64,000 bases of DNA, from assembly GCA_964568855.1 (NCBI GenBank), contig CAZMSD010000019.1, positions 1 through 64,000 of the forward strand. Direction: 5' to 3'. The stretch is from CAZMSD01 sp964568855 (GTDB lineage: Bacteria; CAIWAD01). A model generated the notes under the pieces. It made no database searches. It was not told the origin of the DNA and saw only the letters and a program-made list of their open reading frames with translations. Numbering within the stretch: the stretch's first letter is position 1; every line of letters begins with the position of its first letter. Below, piece by piece: positions 25,301 to 34,168 of the stretch. Made by a program: the position numbers and the translations under genes.

Positions 25301-27824
25301 GGGATTCGGTTCGCACGTGAAGCTGGGCCACGGGAAACACATCCGGCGTGATGTATTCAGCCACCGCCTGGTTGCCCACTTCGAAGACGTAGTCGTTGCC
25401 CGAATCCGCCACGTGAACCTGGGTTTCCATCCACTCCCCTTTTTCCTCCAACTCGCGGTACTGGCGGTGCTTCTCGAGGAAATCCGCAAGTTGCCCCTGG
25501 TTGACCACCGAAATGCGGCCGGCCAGGATGTCCTGGAAGCGGTCGGGAATCAGCGTGAAACCATCATCCGTTTGCAGGGTATCCAGTCCCACCAGATAGG
25601 TGAACTCCTCGTCGGTGGCAGTGGCGCCGAATGGAGCGGTGTGGACCCAGTCACAGGGCACCTGGGTCCTGTAAAGGGGTTCATTGACCAGGCGAATATG
25701 ATTGGCGCGGCTGCTTTTCCCCACGAAGAGTACGTAGCTGGGCGCAGGTGTCTGCCAGTAGGTCAGAGTGTACCTCAGAAAATCCCGGATCGTCCGGGTG
25801 TGCAGCAGGCCCTCACCGAACTCGTTGTAGATGTCTTCGACATGGACCAGTTCCACCTGCATTTCCTCGTCGTGGTAATCGACGAGGTCGGTCAACTGGT
25901 TCATGTATGTGGACGTGCTGATGATCAGCATGTCCGCCCTGTGCCCGCCGTCCCGCAGGTGGGGATTCGTCCGCACCACGATCCGGTCGGGTCGGAGAAG
26001 ATTCTGCAGTTCGGCGAAGACCACTTCGCATTCCCGGGAAGGCAGGTGCAGCCCCGCCGTGAACGCCGAACCTTCACTGGCTATCTCCGCCTCAGTGAAC
26101 AGGGTGCCGTCCTCGCAAAGGGCCAGCAGGAACTCGCCGCTCAGGCCGCCGATCCGGATGTTACCCGATTCCAGCTGGCTCAAGGGGAAAAACAGCTGCC
26201 CGTCATCCAGGCTGATCCGGCGCAGGTACTCCACGTCGATCCAGTTCAGGTAGACCAGGTCCGTAGAGTTGCCGTGATCCAGGGGCAGCATGAAGTCGAC
26301 AGTGTTCCTGCCGTGCTGCAGCAGGCCGGAGGAGACGGGAAACCAGCTCGAAACCAGCTCGTCCTGGCCGGTCAAGGTCATGTCGCCTACCCAGGCCTGG
26401 TTCAGCCAGGCGATGATGTGGTGATCCACGCCGGTTGAGTGTGTGCTGGAATTTCCCCGCAGGCAGAAGCGGATGTGATCCACCTCGGTTTCCCCGCCGT
26501 CCACGGGTTCCACCAGATCGAAATTGTGGTCGTGAGTGGCGGGAACTTCCACTGCGGAGAGCGGCCGCCAGTACCAGTGGTCCTCGGTGTAGGGATTGGC
26601 TTCCACGTGCTCGAGATGATTCCAGTAGGCGTCTTGCTCAAGATGCCGCGTCTGCCGGAAATGCTCCTGGACCTCGATCCCGGCCTGGGGACTCGCCGTC
26701 CGCTGCACGAAACGGAGCCCCGTGCCATGATGCCAGGTAAGGAAATAGGCGTTCTCAGGACTGAAATAGGAAGTGGGAAAGTTCTCGCCGCGTCGATACC
26801 TGCCGATGAAGACAAAGAAGTCCCCCGGATCGAAACTGCCGTCATCGCCCCCCACCATGTACAGGGGCTGCTCCACGTCTCCGCGCCACAGGGCAAGCCG
26901 GTGTGGATCGATCTCAGCGGGATCGATGCCCGCGTCCTGCAGGAAATTGTAATCCACGCGGTAGGCAGCGTCCTCGGAAACCATGATGCGGATGATCCGC
27001 TCGTCATCGTAAACCGGGTTCGCGTCCGTCAGGGGTAGGGCGGCCGCTGGTTGCAGCGCCGGATCCATCTGCCAGGCGCGGGCCTGTTCGGCGTTCAGCA
27101 GGCGGTCGCTGAGGAGGCGCCTGAACACGGGGCCCTCCGCATAGACGCGGCCGCCGCTCTGGGCCGGACTCGAAAAACCACCCCTCCCCGTCTTCCCTCC
27201 GATCCTTGCGCCCTGCGGGGAAGTGAAGCGGAGTTCGTACTCGCCCTGGACCAGGATCCGCCAGTTCTCGCCTTCATAGACCGCCAGGTCCAGCCGCAGG
27301 CGCTGAATCCGCTGGCCCCGCGTCCAACCGCGGTCCAGCAGGTGGAGACCAGGCTCGGGGAAATCCGTGAGATGTTGCTGGCCCTCCGACCGAAAAGGCG
27401 GCGGAGGCGACAACGTGCGGATTTCAGTCAGGGTTTCCAAGTGGCGCAGATGAACGCCGCCCCGTGCGGGAACGCCGAATTCCAGCACGGCCGTCAGGTA
27501 GGCCGCCTCGTCGGAACGCTGAACGAACAGTGCTCCCGCGGACCGCAGCCGGCAGCGCTCGTCCCCTGAAACGGGACCGGGAATCTCGATCACCTGCAGA
27601 TCGTCATGGATGACTCGGAACCGCAGACCGTCGGCCGCCTGCTGCAGGATCTGCAGCTCGTAGGCTTCGCTCCGCGACGCGACGAAGGCGAGACACAGGA
27701 CCAGCAGCCTGATCCAGCCGGTGAGCGCCGCATGGAATGTGTCACGATGACGGGGATCAACGGGCGAGATCGGCGGAGATGGAGGATTCGAAGTGTTCCG
27801 GCTGCTCATCGGGGAGCGCATCAT
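22359..27824 (-). CDS. Giant C25 (gingipain/PorU-type) cysteine protease with EF-hand-like repeats
   Basis: An 1821-residue exported protein. A hydrophobic signal core is at about residues 36-50. The C25 catalytic domain has His866 in NYNGHGAIG and Cys900 in FAWSCLVGYF, a 34-residue spacing close to gingipains. An eight-fold acidic repeat follows (about 1208-1330). The C-terminal about 90 residues (NHPNPFADRTTFAWEL through WDGTDDDGRAVANGVYFLKM) form a FlgD/Por-secretion-tail-like beta domain that in FCB bacteria directs type IX export. The overlap with the PorV-like gene and the C25 fold suggest a PorU-like sortase or a surface protease. Which one is not decided by the sequence. Confidence 0.8.
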   Translation of the reverse strand: MMRSPMSSRNTSNPPSPPISPVDPRHRDTFHAALTGWIRLLVLCLAFVASRSEAYELQILQQAADGLRFRVIHDDLQVIEIPGPVSGDERCRLRSAGALFVQRSDEAAYLTAVLEFGVPARGGVHLRHLETLTEIRTLSPPPPFRSEGQQHLTDFPEPGLHLLDRGWTRGQRIQRLRLDLAVYEGENWRILVQGEYELRFTSPQGARIGGKTGRGGFSSPAQSGGRVYAEGPVFRRLLSDRLLNAEQARAWQMDPALQPAAALPLTDANPVYDDERIIRIMVSEDAAYRVDYNFLQDAGIDPAEIDPHRLALWRGDVEQPLYMVGGDDGSFDPGDFFVFIGRYRRGENFPTSYFSPENAYFLTWHHGTGLRFVQRTASPQAGIEVQEHFRQTRHLEQDAYWNHLEHVEANPYTEDHWYWRPLSAVEVPATHDHNFDLVEPVDGGETEVDHIRFCLRGNSSTHSTGVDHHIIAWLNQAWVGDMTLTGQDELVSSWFPVSSGLLQHGRNTVDFMLPLDHGNSTDLVYLNWIDVEYLRRISLDDGQLFFPLSQLESGNIRIGGLSGEFLLALCEDGTLFTEAEIASEGSAFTAGLHLPSRECEVVFAELQNLLRPDRIVVRTNPHLRDGGHRADMLIISTSTYMNQLTDLVDYHDEEMQVELVHVEDIYNEFGEGLLHTRTIRDFLRYTLTYWQTPAPSYVLFVGKSSRANHIRLVNEPLYRTQVPCDWVHTAPFGATATDEEFTYLVGLDTLQTDDGFTLIPDRFQDILAGRISVVNQGQLADFLEKHRQYRELEEKGEWMETQVHVADSGNDYVFEVGNQAVAEYITPDVFPVAQLHVRTESPWNGGALDFIDLFNQGCTVLNYNGHGAIGVMSSSSVFRATDIRFLSNQGKYPINFAWSCLVGYFDDPDTSSMAELLLRKDNAGSIAFYGAAAKAYISADNPFMANYFANHYDERALSFGQIVHLTESTMQGISGGANVIQMYNLMGDPALVPALPKQRILADRSSILAAGGEELALALRTEPPGLSGDLRVALHLDADRPVNMGGHAGQTWEFAFEDSDTVNIQIPDVEDVHLAALRFSMNTAEDRAVGHVPLFLNLNYAGVGSHSPDPGQAHQALQFQFVTSSDPDSVLVKTNFQQAYQSEGAYSSVVPLERIDTERFRGWTQPLLPPYGYNYGALDESWINGMPFEDLDTWPNFRPNGLFYRFHIYDGEPYTDVDGNGAWDPGEPYEDENENGQWDPPGEPLTDLDGDGAWDPADAYNDTNLNGQWDPEEPYEDDNENGQWDEGETYEDLNENGQWDAAEELYTDENGNGLWDPAEPFQDWNDNGLRDGYVVVPGGFVRVNVDEGLTAVDSLLRVTGNQEELYVDFRWMLAANSRPDRGLRRLKLGQGAPDSLIWTAIFSDTTDLAPGIQQFHAGVGLDPGWIDLRFQAGPVWVGDSLLSWLEPLIFDDHFLLLTPAEGSGGPVNLGVPGGWALELPALALEAPLQLDAGPGFEDPLAWREPELGQPGLGLLLPTGPDPLQALDLQPREGSGPLPQDSLPGYLACAVPVGSSFRFTDAVLGDTLELALARWIEERELWVVQPGEVIQSQTEHQVSTWPSLRRGSIYPVALRDETGPSMETAVGGQWFASGDIVPREPTFQIHLSDPDGIDLGEGRTAPRIFLDSDPAEQEGAQFSGSATEVLLTWSPGQLEPGSEHELELEAADALGNLNSKTIRFTVSSRMELNFFANHPNPFADRTTFAWELTGLPTNLHFEIYTSAGRGVRRILIPWPRIGYDEYTWDGTDDDGRAVANGVYFLKMVVSGAEGSVEEIFKLARLR
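23837..24201 (-). repeat. Eight tandem acidic Ca-binding-like repeats (coding)
   Basis: Eight units of 15-16 codons within the C25 protease gene follow the pattern Y-x-D-x-[DN]-x-[ND]-G-x-W-D-x-x-E-P (for example YEDDNENGQWDEGET). The DxDxNG spacing is that of EF-hand or thrombospondin type 3 loops. At DNA level the units are similar but not identical, so they are an old expansion. Confidence 0.85.
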
Positions 27825-27848
27825 CGCTTGTCAGGAGTTCCGGTTCCC

Positions 27849-28799
27849 CTACCGCGCATGGGATGTATACCATTCAACGAATCTGGGGATTCCGTCTGCT
27901 ATTGGTATCCTGGGGGAATAGCCGTAACGCGTGCGGGCGTGCTGAAGATCGGCGAAGGTCTGCATCACGTCACCCGGCTGCAGTGCAAGTTGCTTCAGCA
28001 GGGCCTTTTTTCCAAGCGCCAGTTCAATCAATTGTACAAGCTGCCGCAGCGTGGTGGTCTGCGATTCGCCCAGGTTGACGATGTCGAAGTCGAAATCCAC
28101 CCCGATGACCGCCTCGATGCCCTGGATGATGTCGTCGATGTAGGTGTAGTCGCGGCGCGAGCTTCCATCTCCGAAGATGGGAAGCTCCTGACCGTCGTTG
28201 ATCAGGCGCGTGAACTTGTGGATGGCCATTTCCGGCCGCTGGCGCGGGCCGTAGACGGTGAAGAACCTGAGACAGCAGCAGCGCAGTTTGAACAGGTGCC
28301 AGTATGTGTGACAGAGCAGCTCGCAGGCCTTCTTGGTCGCCGCGTAGGGCGAGATGGGATGATCCACCGGATCAGTTTCCGCGAAGGGCACCTTGCTGTT
28401 GTTGCCATAGACCGAACTCGACGAGGCGAAGATCAGGCGATCGTGCCCCGTGCTCCGCATGGCCTCGAGCAGCCGGCCGGTTCCTCCCACGTTCACGTCC
28501 TGGTACAGCAGGGGATCCGCGATGGAGGGCCGTACGCCGGCCCTGGCGGCCAGGTGCACCACGGTCTCTACCGGTCGCTCGGTCAGCAGCCGTTCCAGCA
28601 GCGCGCAGTCCCGGATATCCCCTTCCACCAGGTGGAAAGTCGGCGAAGTCCGGGCTCCTTCGAGATTGCTTCGCTTGAGGGCGGGGGAATAGAAATCGTC
28701 GAAACAGTCCAGCCCCACCACTTCGTGTCCCCGGGCAAGCAGCCTGTCCACCAGATGAGATCCGATGAAGCCGGCCGCGCCGGTTACCAGGAAGCGCAT
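27849..28799 (-). CDS. NAD-dependent epimerase (UDP-glucuronate 4-epimerase-like)
   Basis: A 316-residue extended short-chain dehydrogenase. Rossmann motif TGAAGFIGSHLVDRLL is at the N-terminus. The catalytic triad is SSSSVYG plus YAATK (YxxxK, about residue 150). The insertion GLDCFDDFYSPALKRSNL matches GalE/WbpP/UDP-glucuronate epimerases that act on nucleotide sugars. ATG at 28799 overlaps the capD-type stop as TGATG; a TTG one codon earlier is less likely. It is the last sugar gene before the protease gene, 24 bases downstream. Confidence 0.85.
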   Translation of the reverse strand: MRFLVTGAAGFIGSHLVDRLLARGHEVVGLDCFDDFYSPALKRSNLEGARTSPTFHLVEGDIRDCALLERLLTERPVETVVHLAARAGVRPSIADPLLYQDVNVGGTGRLLEAMRSTGHDRLIFASSSSVYGNNSKVPFAETDPVDHPISPYAATKKACELLCHTYWHLFKLRCCCLRFFTVYGPRQRPEMAIHKFTRLINDGQELPIFGDGSSRRDYTYIDDIIQGIEAVIGVDFDFDIVNLGESQTTTLRQLVQLIELALGKKALLKQLALQPGDVMQTFADLQHARTRYGYSPRIPIADGIPRFVEWYTSHAR

Positions 28800-30676
28800 C
28801 AATACCTCTTGTTGTCGCCGAACACGGGATTGTACGAAGGAACGAGCGATTGCAGCACGGCGATGAGTTGTTCATCGTCCGCTTCGTCGACCATCTTGAT
28901 CAACTGCTCGACTCTGCCGTTCGTTCCCTCCAGGAGGCTGTTGGAGCTGGGAAGGGCGATCTTGATCTTGCGGTGCTGCGTGGGAATCAGGTCCTCGTCG
29001 GTCACCCAGAGTTCTTCGGTCATCTTCTCGCCGGGGCGCAGGCCCACGATTTCCAGGTCGATGTCCACGTTCTCCTGCAGGCCCGAGAGGGTGATCAGGT
29101 TGCGTGCCAGGTCGATGATCTTCATCGGCGTGCCCATGTCGAGCACGAAGACTTCTCCGCCCTCGCCCAAGGCCGCGGCCTGGATCACCAGCTGGACCGC
29201 TTCGGAGATGGTCATGAAGTAGCGCTCGATGGCCTCGTGGGTGATGGTGATGGGGCCGCCCTGCTCGATCTGCCGCCTGAACAGGGGCACCACGCTGCCC
29301 GCGCTGCCCAGCACGTTGCCGAAACGCACGGTCATGAACTGGGTCCGGCTGTGCTGGGCGCGCTCGCGGACGATCAGCTCGGCGATCCGCTTGCAGACGC
29401 CCATGGTGCTGGTGGGATTGACCGCCTTGTCAGTGGAGATCATCACGAACTTCTCCACTTCGAAGGCGTGGGCGCATTCGGCCAGGATCCGCGTCCCCAG
29501 CACGTTGTTGCGCACGGCCTCGTGGCGGTTTCGCTCCATCATCGGCACGTGCTTGTGGGCCGCCGCGTGAAAGACTACCTGGGGCTTGGCGCGGTCGAAG
29601 CACCAGTTCACCCTTCCGGGGTCCGTGATGCTTCCCACCACCGGTTCCACCTTTAGGCGGTCCGCCCGGCCGGCGAACTCCTGCATCAGGTGATACAGGC
29701 CGTTCTCGTTGTGATCCAGGCAGATGAGCTGCCTGGGACCGTAATCGATCAGCTGGCGGCAGAGCTCGGCGCCGATGCTCCCCGCCGCGCCCGTCACCAG
29801 GATGTTCTTGTCGGTGATGAAGCGCCCGATGCTGAGGATGTCCAGCTTCACGGGTTCGCGGCCCAGCAGGTCCTCGAGCTGCACTTCCTTCAACTGGGAG
29901 ACGCTCACCTTGCCGTCGATCAGCTCCCGGACGCCGGGGAGTTTGCGGAAAGTCACGTGGTGCTCGCGGCACTGCTCGACGATGCTGCGGATCAGGGCGG
30001 CCGGGGCCGTGGGAACGGCGATGAAGACCTGGTCCACGTCGTAGCTCTCGAAGACCGAATCCAGCTCCCTCGTATTGCCCAGGACCACCACGCCGTGAAT
30101 CTGCTTGTGCAGCTTGTTGGGATCGTCGTCCAGGAGGCCCACGACTTCATAGGTGGACCGGGGATTGAAATGGACCTCCCGCAGGATGGACTCGGCCGCG
30201 TCGCCCGCTCCGATGATCACCACCCGGGTCAGGTCGGGATTGGCTGAAGGCCTGTAGCTGCGCAGGGTGCGGACCATGAAGCGGGAGCCGCCGATGAAGA
30301 TGATGTTCAGGGTCCAGTCCACCACCAGCACGAACTTGGGGAAGTCCGCGAAGCGCTGGACGCCCGCGCCGTGCATCACTATCAGGAAGAACAGGAAGAT
30401 CAGGCTGCCGATGGCCACGGCCCGGAAGATGCTCTTCAGGTCGTCGATGGAGGCATACTTCATGATGCCCAGGTAGAGGCCCGAGAAATTGAAGACCACC
30501 AGGCGGATTGAGGCCATGACCAGCAGGCCCCAGAGGAAGTTCTCGCGCTGTTCGGGTTGGAGATGCCCGCTGCCCAGGATCAGAAAGGACAGGTAAAAGA
30601 CTACGCAGGAGATGCATACATCCATCAGGAGGATGATGTACTTCCGGTAGGGATTCAGTCTCTCTATGAGGTCCAA
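28799..30676 (-). CDS. Membrane-bound nucleotide-sugar 4,6-dehydratase (CapD/WbpM/PglF type)
   Basis: A 625-residue enzyme converting UDP-GlcNAc to the 4-keto-6-deoxy sugar, the first step to bacillosamine, QuiNAc and FucNAc. Four transmembrane segments (about 12-120), a first Rossmann region (about 140-260) and a catalytic SDR domain starting at VTGAAGSIGAELCRQL (about 292). The active-site segment MISTDKAVNPTSTMGVCK has Met instead of Tyr in YxxxK, as in this whole subfamily. Full length. The bacillosamine pathway would also need an aminotransferase (present at 31470-32630) and an acetyltransferase (not seen). Confidence 0.93.
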   Translation of the reverse strand: MDLIERLNPYRKYIILLMDVCISCVVFYLSFLILGSGHLQPEQRENFLWGLLVMASIRLVVFNFSGLYLGIMKYASIDDLKSIFRAVAIGSLIFLFFLIVMHGAGVQRFADFPKFVLVVDWTLNIIFIGGSRFMVRTLRSYRPSANPDLTRVVIIGAGDAAESILREVHFNPRSTYEVVGLLDDDPNKLHKQIHGVVVLGNTRELDSVFESYDVDQVFIAVPTAPAALIRSIVEQCREHHVTFRKLPGVRELIDGKVSVSQLKEVQLEDLLGREPVKLDILSIGRFITDKNILVTGAAGSIGAELCRQLIDYGPRQLICLDHNENGLYHLMQEFAGRADRLKVEPVVGSITDPGRVNWCFDRAKPQVVFHAAAHKHVPMMERNRHEAVRNNVLGTRILAECAHAFEVEKFVMISTDKAVNPTSTMGVCKRIAELIVRERAQHSRTQFMTVRFGNVLGSAGSVVPLFRRQIEQGGPITITHEAIERYFMTISEAVQLVIQAAALGEGGEVFVLDMGTPMKIIDLARNLITLSGLQENVDIDLEIVGLRPGEKMTEELWVTDEDLIPTQHRKIKIALPSSNSLLEGTNGRVEQLIKMVDEADDEQLIAVLQSLVPSYNPVFGDNKRY

Positions 30677-30825
30677 GCGCCTTCCCTGTTCTCCGATGTC
30701 CCCGGAGATGCCGGACTCCGCGTTTAAGGGCTAAGGACAGTAATAAAAAATGTCCAGCTTTAGCAAATTAGATCTGCGCCCCGAATCGCGCTGGATGACG
30801 ACCACCGGGTTCGATTCTCCTCGCG
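30677..30825. promoter_or_regulatory. AT-rich spacer upstream of the dehydratase gene
   Basis: A 150-base gap with a local AT island (30735-30775). On the minus strand TTGCTA and TATTAC are separated by about 16 bases, a possible sigma70-type promoter. GGACA/TGTCC around it could form a weak hairpin ending the upstream transcript. Low-confidence reading by eye. Confidence 0.25.
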
Positions 30826-31416
30826 TCAATGCCGACGCATGACGGCCAACAGCGTTCCCAGAATCACACGGAAATCGGAAAACAGGCCGGCCTTTTCCGC
30901 GTACTCGAGGTTGATTTTCAGCTTGTCCCGCATGATCTCCTCGATGTAGGTCCGCTGCGGATCCTCCGCGGAGGCCAGGATTGCCGATTCGTGCCGGTAC
31001 TTGATGCTGGCGGGATCCGTGATCCCCGGTCGCAACTCTAGCACCCGCCGCTCCTCCTCCGTGTAATACTCCACGAAGCGCGGGACTTCCGGCCGGGGCC
31101 CCACGAGACTCATCTCGCCCTTGAGCACGTTGATCAACTGCGGCAGCTCGTCGAACTTGCCGGCCCTCAACAGCCGCCCGCAGCGCGTGATCCGCGAATC
31201 GCCGGCGGTGGTGATCTGCGGCCCCGGCTCCGGATCGTGCGCCATGGTGCGGAACTTGAATATCCGAAAGTGCCGGCCCTGCCGCCCGACGCGCACCTGG
31301 CGGAAAAACACCGGGCCCGGGCTGTCCCACTTGATCCACAAGGCGATGAGAGCCATCAAGGGCGACTGCAGCAGCAGCCCCAGCGAACTGAAAACGAAGT
31401 CGATGGCGCGCTTCAT
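30826..31416 (-). CDS. Initiating sugar-1-phosphate transferase (PglC/WcaJ-type)
   Basis: A 196-residue monotopic phosphoglycosyltransferase that moves a sugar phosphate from UDP-sugar to undecaprenyl phosphate. It has the basic KRAIDFVFSSLGLLLQSPLM membrane-entering helix, DSPGPVFFRQ, FRTM, the catalytic-region GKFDELPQLINVLKGEMSLV and PRPEVP. The small size is that of the catalytic core alone (PglC-like). ATG at 31416 has GAGGGG upstream; a TTG at 31473 overlapping the previous stop is an alternative that adds 19 residues. Confidence 0.9.
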   Translation of the reverse strand: MKRAIDFVFSSLGLLLQSPLMALIALWIKWDSPGPVFFRQVRVGRQGRHFRIFKFRTMAHDPEPGPQITTAGDSRITRCGRLLRAGKFDELPQLINVLKGEMSLVGPRPEVPRFVEYYTEEERRVLELRPGITDPASIKYRHESAILASAEDPQRTYIEEIMRDKLKINLEYAEKAGLFSDFRVILGTLLAVMRRH

Positions 31417-31469
31417 GCGGAATCGCCCCTCATCGCCGGCGGCTTCCCCGTTCCCGCGAGTGCCAGAGT

Positions 31470-32630
31470 TCAACGCCTGTGTTCACGACCGATCTCAAGG
31501 CAGCACTCTGCGACCCGGACGGCCTGAGCGTCGCTTAGCGCGGAATAGAAGGGCAGACTCAACTCGCGCATGTACTCCCGCTCGGTGACGGGGAATTCCC
31601 CTCCCCGGTAGCCGAAGGTCCTGCGGTACCACGGGTGCAGATGCACCGGGATGAAGTGGACCGAGGCGTGGACGTCCCGCTCGGCCAGGAGCTCGATGAA
31701 GCGCGCCCGGTCGATCTTCAGCGCCTCCAAGCGCAGACGCAGCATGTAAAGATGCCAGGCGTGGAGATGACCTTCGCCCCTCGCGGGCAGTTGGAACAGC
31801 TCGGGCTCCCGCCCCAGGATCTCCCGGTAGACTTCCTCGAGTCGCAGTCTCCGCCCGCGCATCTCCTCGATGCGTTCGAGCTGCACGAGGCCCAGAGCCG
31901 CCTGCAGGTCGGTCATATTGTACTTGAAGCCGGTCTCCACGATCTCGTAATACCAGGAACCGCCTTTGTCGTAACGCTTCCAGGCATCCCTGTTCATGCC
32001 GTGCAGGGACAGGATCCGCGCGCGTTCCGCCAGCTCAGGATCGGCGGTGGTCAGCATGCCGCCCTCGCCGGTCACCAGGTTCTTGGTGGCGTAAAAACTG
32101 AAACAGGTGGCGTCCCCGATGGAGCCCACCTTGCGGTTCCCGTAGCAGGTCTCGGTGGCGTGAGCGGCGTCTTCCACCACCTTCAGCCCGTGCCGGCGGG
32201 CTATCTCGAGCAGGGGATCCATCTCCGCCGGATGTCCCGCCATATGCACGGGCAGGATCATCCGCGTCCGCGGGCCGAGCGCCTGTTCGATCTTCGCCGG
32301 ATCTATGCAGAGGGTTTCGGGATCCACGTCCACGAAAACCGGCCGGGCCCTGTGATACATGATCACCTCGGAACTGGCCACGAAGGTGTAGGGCGTGGTG
32401 ATCACTTCGTCGTCCTCGGACAGGCCCAGCGCGGCAAGTGCCAGGTGCAGGGCGCCGGTGCAGCTGTTCAGGGCCACGGCTTGAGATGCGCCGGCATATT
32501 CGGCGAAGCGCTCTTCGAAGCGGCGGGTCCGGGGTCCCGTGGTGAGCCAGCCGGATCGGAGCGTTTCCAGCAGCTCGGCGATTTCGCGCTCGGAGATGTC
32601 GGGTCTGCAGAATGGTATGGAATCCGCCAT
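31470..32630 (-). CDS. DegT/DnrJ/EryC1/StrS aminotransferase
   Basis: A 386-residue PLP-dependent sugar aminotransferase. The N-terminus SIPFCRPDISEREIAELLETL is typical. The PLP lysine lies in FSFYATKNLVTGEGGML (about residue 187), and the earlier VVEDAAHA holds the ring-stacking and Asp residues. It would transaminate the 4-keto sugar made by the dehydratase, as PglE/WecE/ArnB-type enzymes do. ATG at 32630; an upstream start (32669) lacks a ribosome binding site. Confidence 0.92.
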   Translation of the reverse strand: MADSIPFCRPDISEREIAELLETLRSGWLTTGPRTRRFEERFAEYAGASQAVALNSCTGALHLALAALGLSEDDEVITTPYTFVASSEVIMYHRARPVFVDVDPETLCIDPAKIEQALGPRTRMILPVHMAGHPAEMDPLLEIARRHGLKVVEDAAHATETCYGNRKVGSIGDATCFSFYATKNLVTGEGGMLTTADPELAERARILSLHGMNRDAWKRYDKGGSWYYEIVETGFKYNMTDLQAALGLVQLERIEEMRGRRLRLEEVYREILGREPELFQLPARGEGHLHAWHLYMLRLRLEALKIDRARFIELLAERDVHASVHFIPVHLHPWYRRTFGYRGGEFPVTEREYMRELSLPFYSALSDAQAVRVAECCLEIGREHRR

Positions 32631-32702
32631 GTTTTCCGTCAGGTCTATGCCACCCCGCCGTCCATGCAATTCATCGGCAAAATACGGTTGGGATTGAAGA
32701 TC

Positions 32703-34010
32703 TCAGGCCTTGGCGATCTTCTCACGTCCGCTCTTCACGTGGCGGGTGGCGTTCCGAGTATCCAGCACCAGCTTTGCGTGCTGAACCACCAGGGCGTAAT
32801 CCACCGCATCATGGTCCGTGGAAATCAGCACCGCATCATAGTTCTCCAGGGTCTCCGGCGTCAGGGAAACGCTGCTCATTCGAAGGTCGGGATCGTGAAC
32901 ATCCCGGTACTCGGGAATGTGCGGATCGTGGTAGTCCACCAGGGCGCCGCGGGACCTAAGCTGTTCCAGCAGCTTGATCGAGGGGGATTCGCGCGTATCG
33001 TCGATGTTCTTCTTGTAGGCCATGCCCAGGATCAGGATCCGGCTGCCTTTTAGCGACTTCTCGTGCCGGTTCAGTTCGTGCATCAGGCGATTCGTCACCC
33101 AGCGCGGCATGTTGGTGTTGATCTCGCCGGCCAGCTCGATGAAGCGCGTGTTGAGCTCGTACTCGCGGGCTTTCCACGTCAAATAGAAGGGATCGATGGG
33201 AATGCAGTGCCCGCCCAGTCCCGGTCCCGGGTAGAATGTCTGGAAGCCGAAGGGCTTGGTCTTGGCCGCTTCGATGACCTCCCAGATGTCGATGTCCATG
33301 CGACCGAAGACGATCTTGAGCTCGTTGATCAAGGCAATGTTCACCGCGCGATAGATGTTTTCCAGCAGCTTGGTGGCTTCCGCCGCCCGTGTCGACGACA
33401 CGGGGACGGTCTTCACGATCACATGATCATAGACCGCCTGGGCAACGGCGGTTGCCTCGGGAGTCAATCCGCCCAGCACCTTGGGAATGGTGTGGGTTGT
33501 GAAATCCGGGTTGTTGGGATCCTCGCGCTCGGGCGAGAAAGCAAGCCAGAAATCCTTTTCCGCCGAAAGGCCGCTGATCTCTTCGAGGACCGGGCGCATC
33601 ACCCCGTCCACCGTGCCGGGATAGGTAGTGGATTCCAGGACCACCAGCTGTCCCTTGCGGAGCTTATGGGCCACGCTCCGAGTCGCCACCAGCACTGGAC
33701 CCAGGTCGGGCTCCCGGTGCACATTGAGCGGGGTGGGCACTGCGATCAGCACCACGTCAGGATCACCGAGCATATCGAAGTCGGTGGTGACGTGCAGCAG
33801 GCCCGAATTCCTGGCCGCCGCGACCCGGGCGGTGGGAATGTGCTGGATATAGCTACGGCCTTCACGCAGCGCGATGCACTTGCCTTCATCGAGTTCGAAG
33901 CCGGTGGTCCTGATTCCGTGGTCGACGAATTCCAAGGCTAAGGGCAGGCCCACGTATCCCAAGCCGATGATGCCGACCGTGAAGTCCTTGTTCCTGATTC
34001 GTTCCAGCAT
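32703..34010 (-). CDS. UDP-N-acetyl-hexosamine 6-dehydrogenase (WbpA/WecC type)
   Basis: A 435-residue four-electron dehydrogenase making a UDP-uronic acid. Rossmann motif VGIIGLGYVGLPLALEFVDHG begins it. The substrate lysine/asparagine region is EATKLLENIYRAVNIALINE, and the catalytic cysteine is in GPGLGGHCIPIDPFYLTWKA (about 265). The C-terminal domain contains GMAYKKNIDDTRESPSIKLLE. The GGHCIPIDP sequence favours the UDP-GlcNAc branch (WbpA/TuaD-like) over UDP-glucose. ATG at 34010 was chosen because the Rossmann strand follows at once. Confidence 0.92.
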   Translation of the reverse strand: MLERIRNKDFTVGIIGLGYVGLPLALEFVDHGIRTTGFELDEGKCIALREGRSYIQHIPTARVAAARNSGLLHVTTDFDMLGDPDVVLIAVPTPLNVHREPDLGPVLVATRSVAHKLRKGQLVVLESTTYPGTVDGVMRPVLEEISGLSAEKDFWLAFSPEREDPNNPDFTTHTIPKVLGGLTPEATAVAQAVYDHVIVKTVPVSSTRAAEATKLLENIYRAVNIALINELKIVFGRMDIDIWEVIEAAKTKPFGFQTFYPGPGLGGHCIPIDPFYLTWKAREYELNTRFIELAGEINTNMPRWVTNRLMHELNRHEKSLKGSRILILGMAYKKNIDDTRESPSIKLLEQLRSRGALVDYHDPHIPEYRDVHDPDLRMSSVSLTPETLENYDAVLISTDHDAVDYALVVQHAKLVLDTRNATRHVKSGREKIAKA

Positions 34011-34168
34011 GGCCCGTCCGTTTGCACTGTTCCCGTTGATTTCGCTTCTCGCCGGTCGCAAGATAAACAAGTCCGGCTCACTAGTGGACCGGTCGCCCTG
34101 TTTCGCGTGATACTATTCGGAACTCCCCAGCGCTGTTTCCGGCCGCCGCGGCCTCAACTCTCCGGGGC

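Noticed and set aside
24204..26438. 744-codon open frame on the plus strand
   Set aside because: It lies fully antisense to the C25 protease, has His/Gln/Gly-rich shadow composition and no family motif; long mirror frames are expected in GC-rich DNA.
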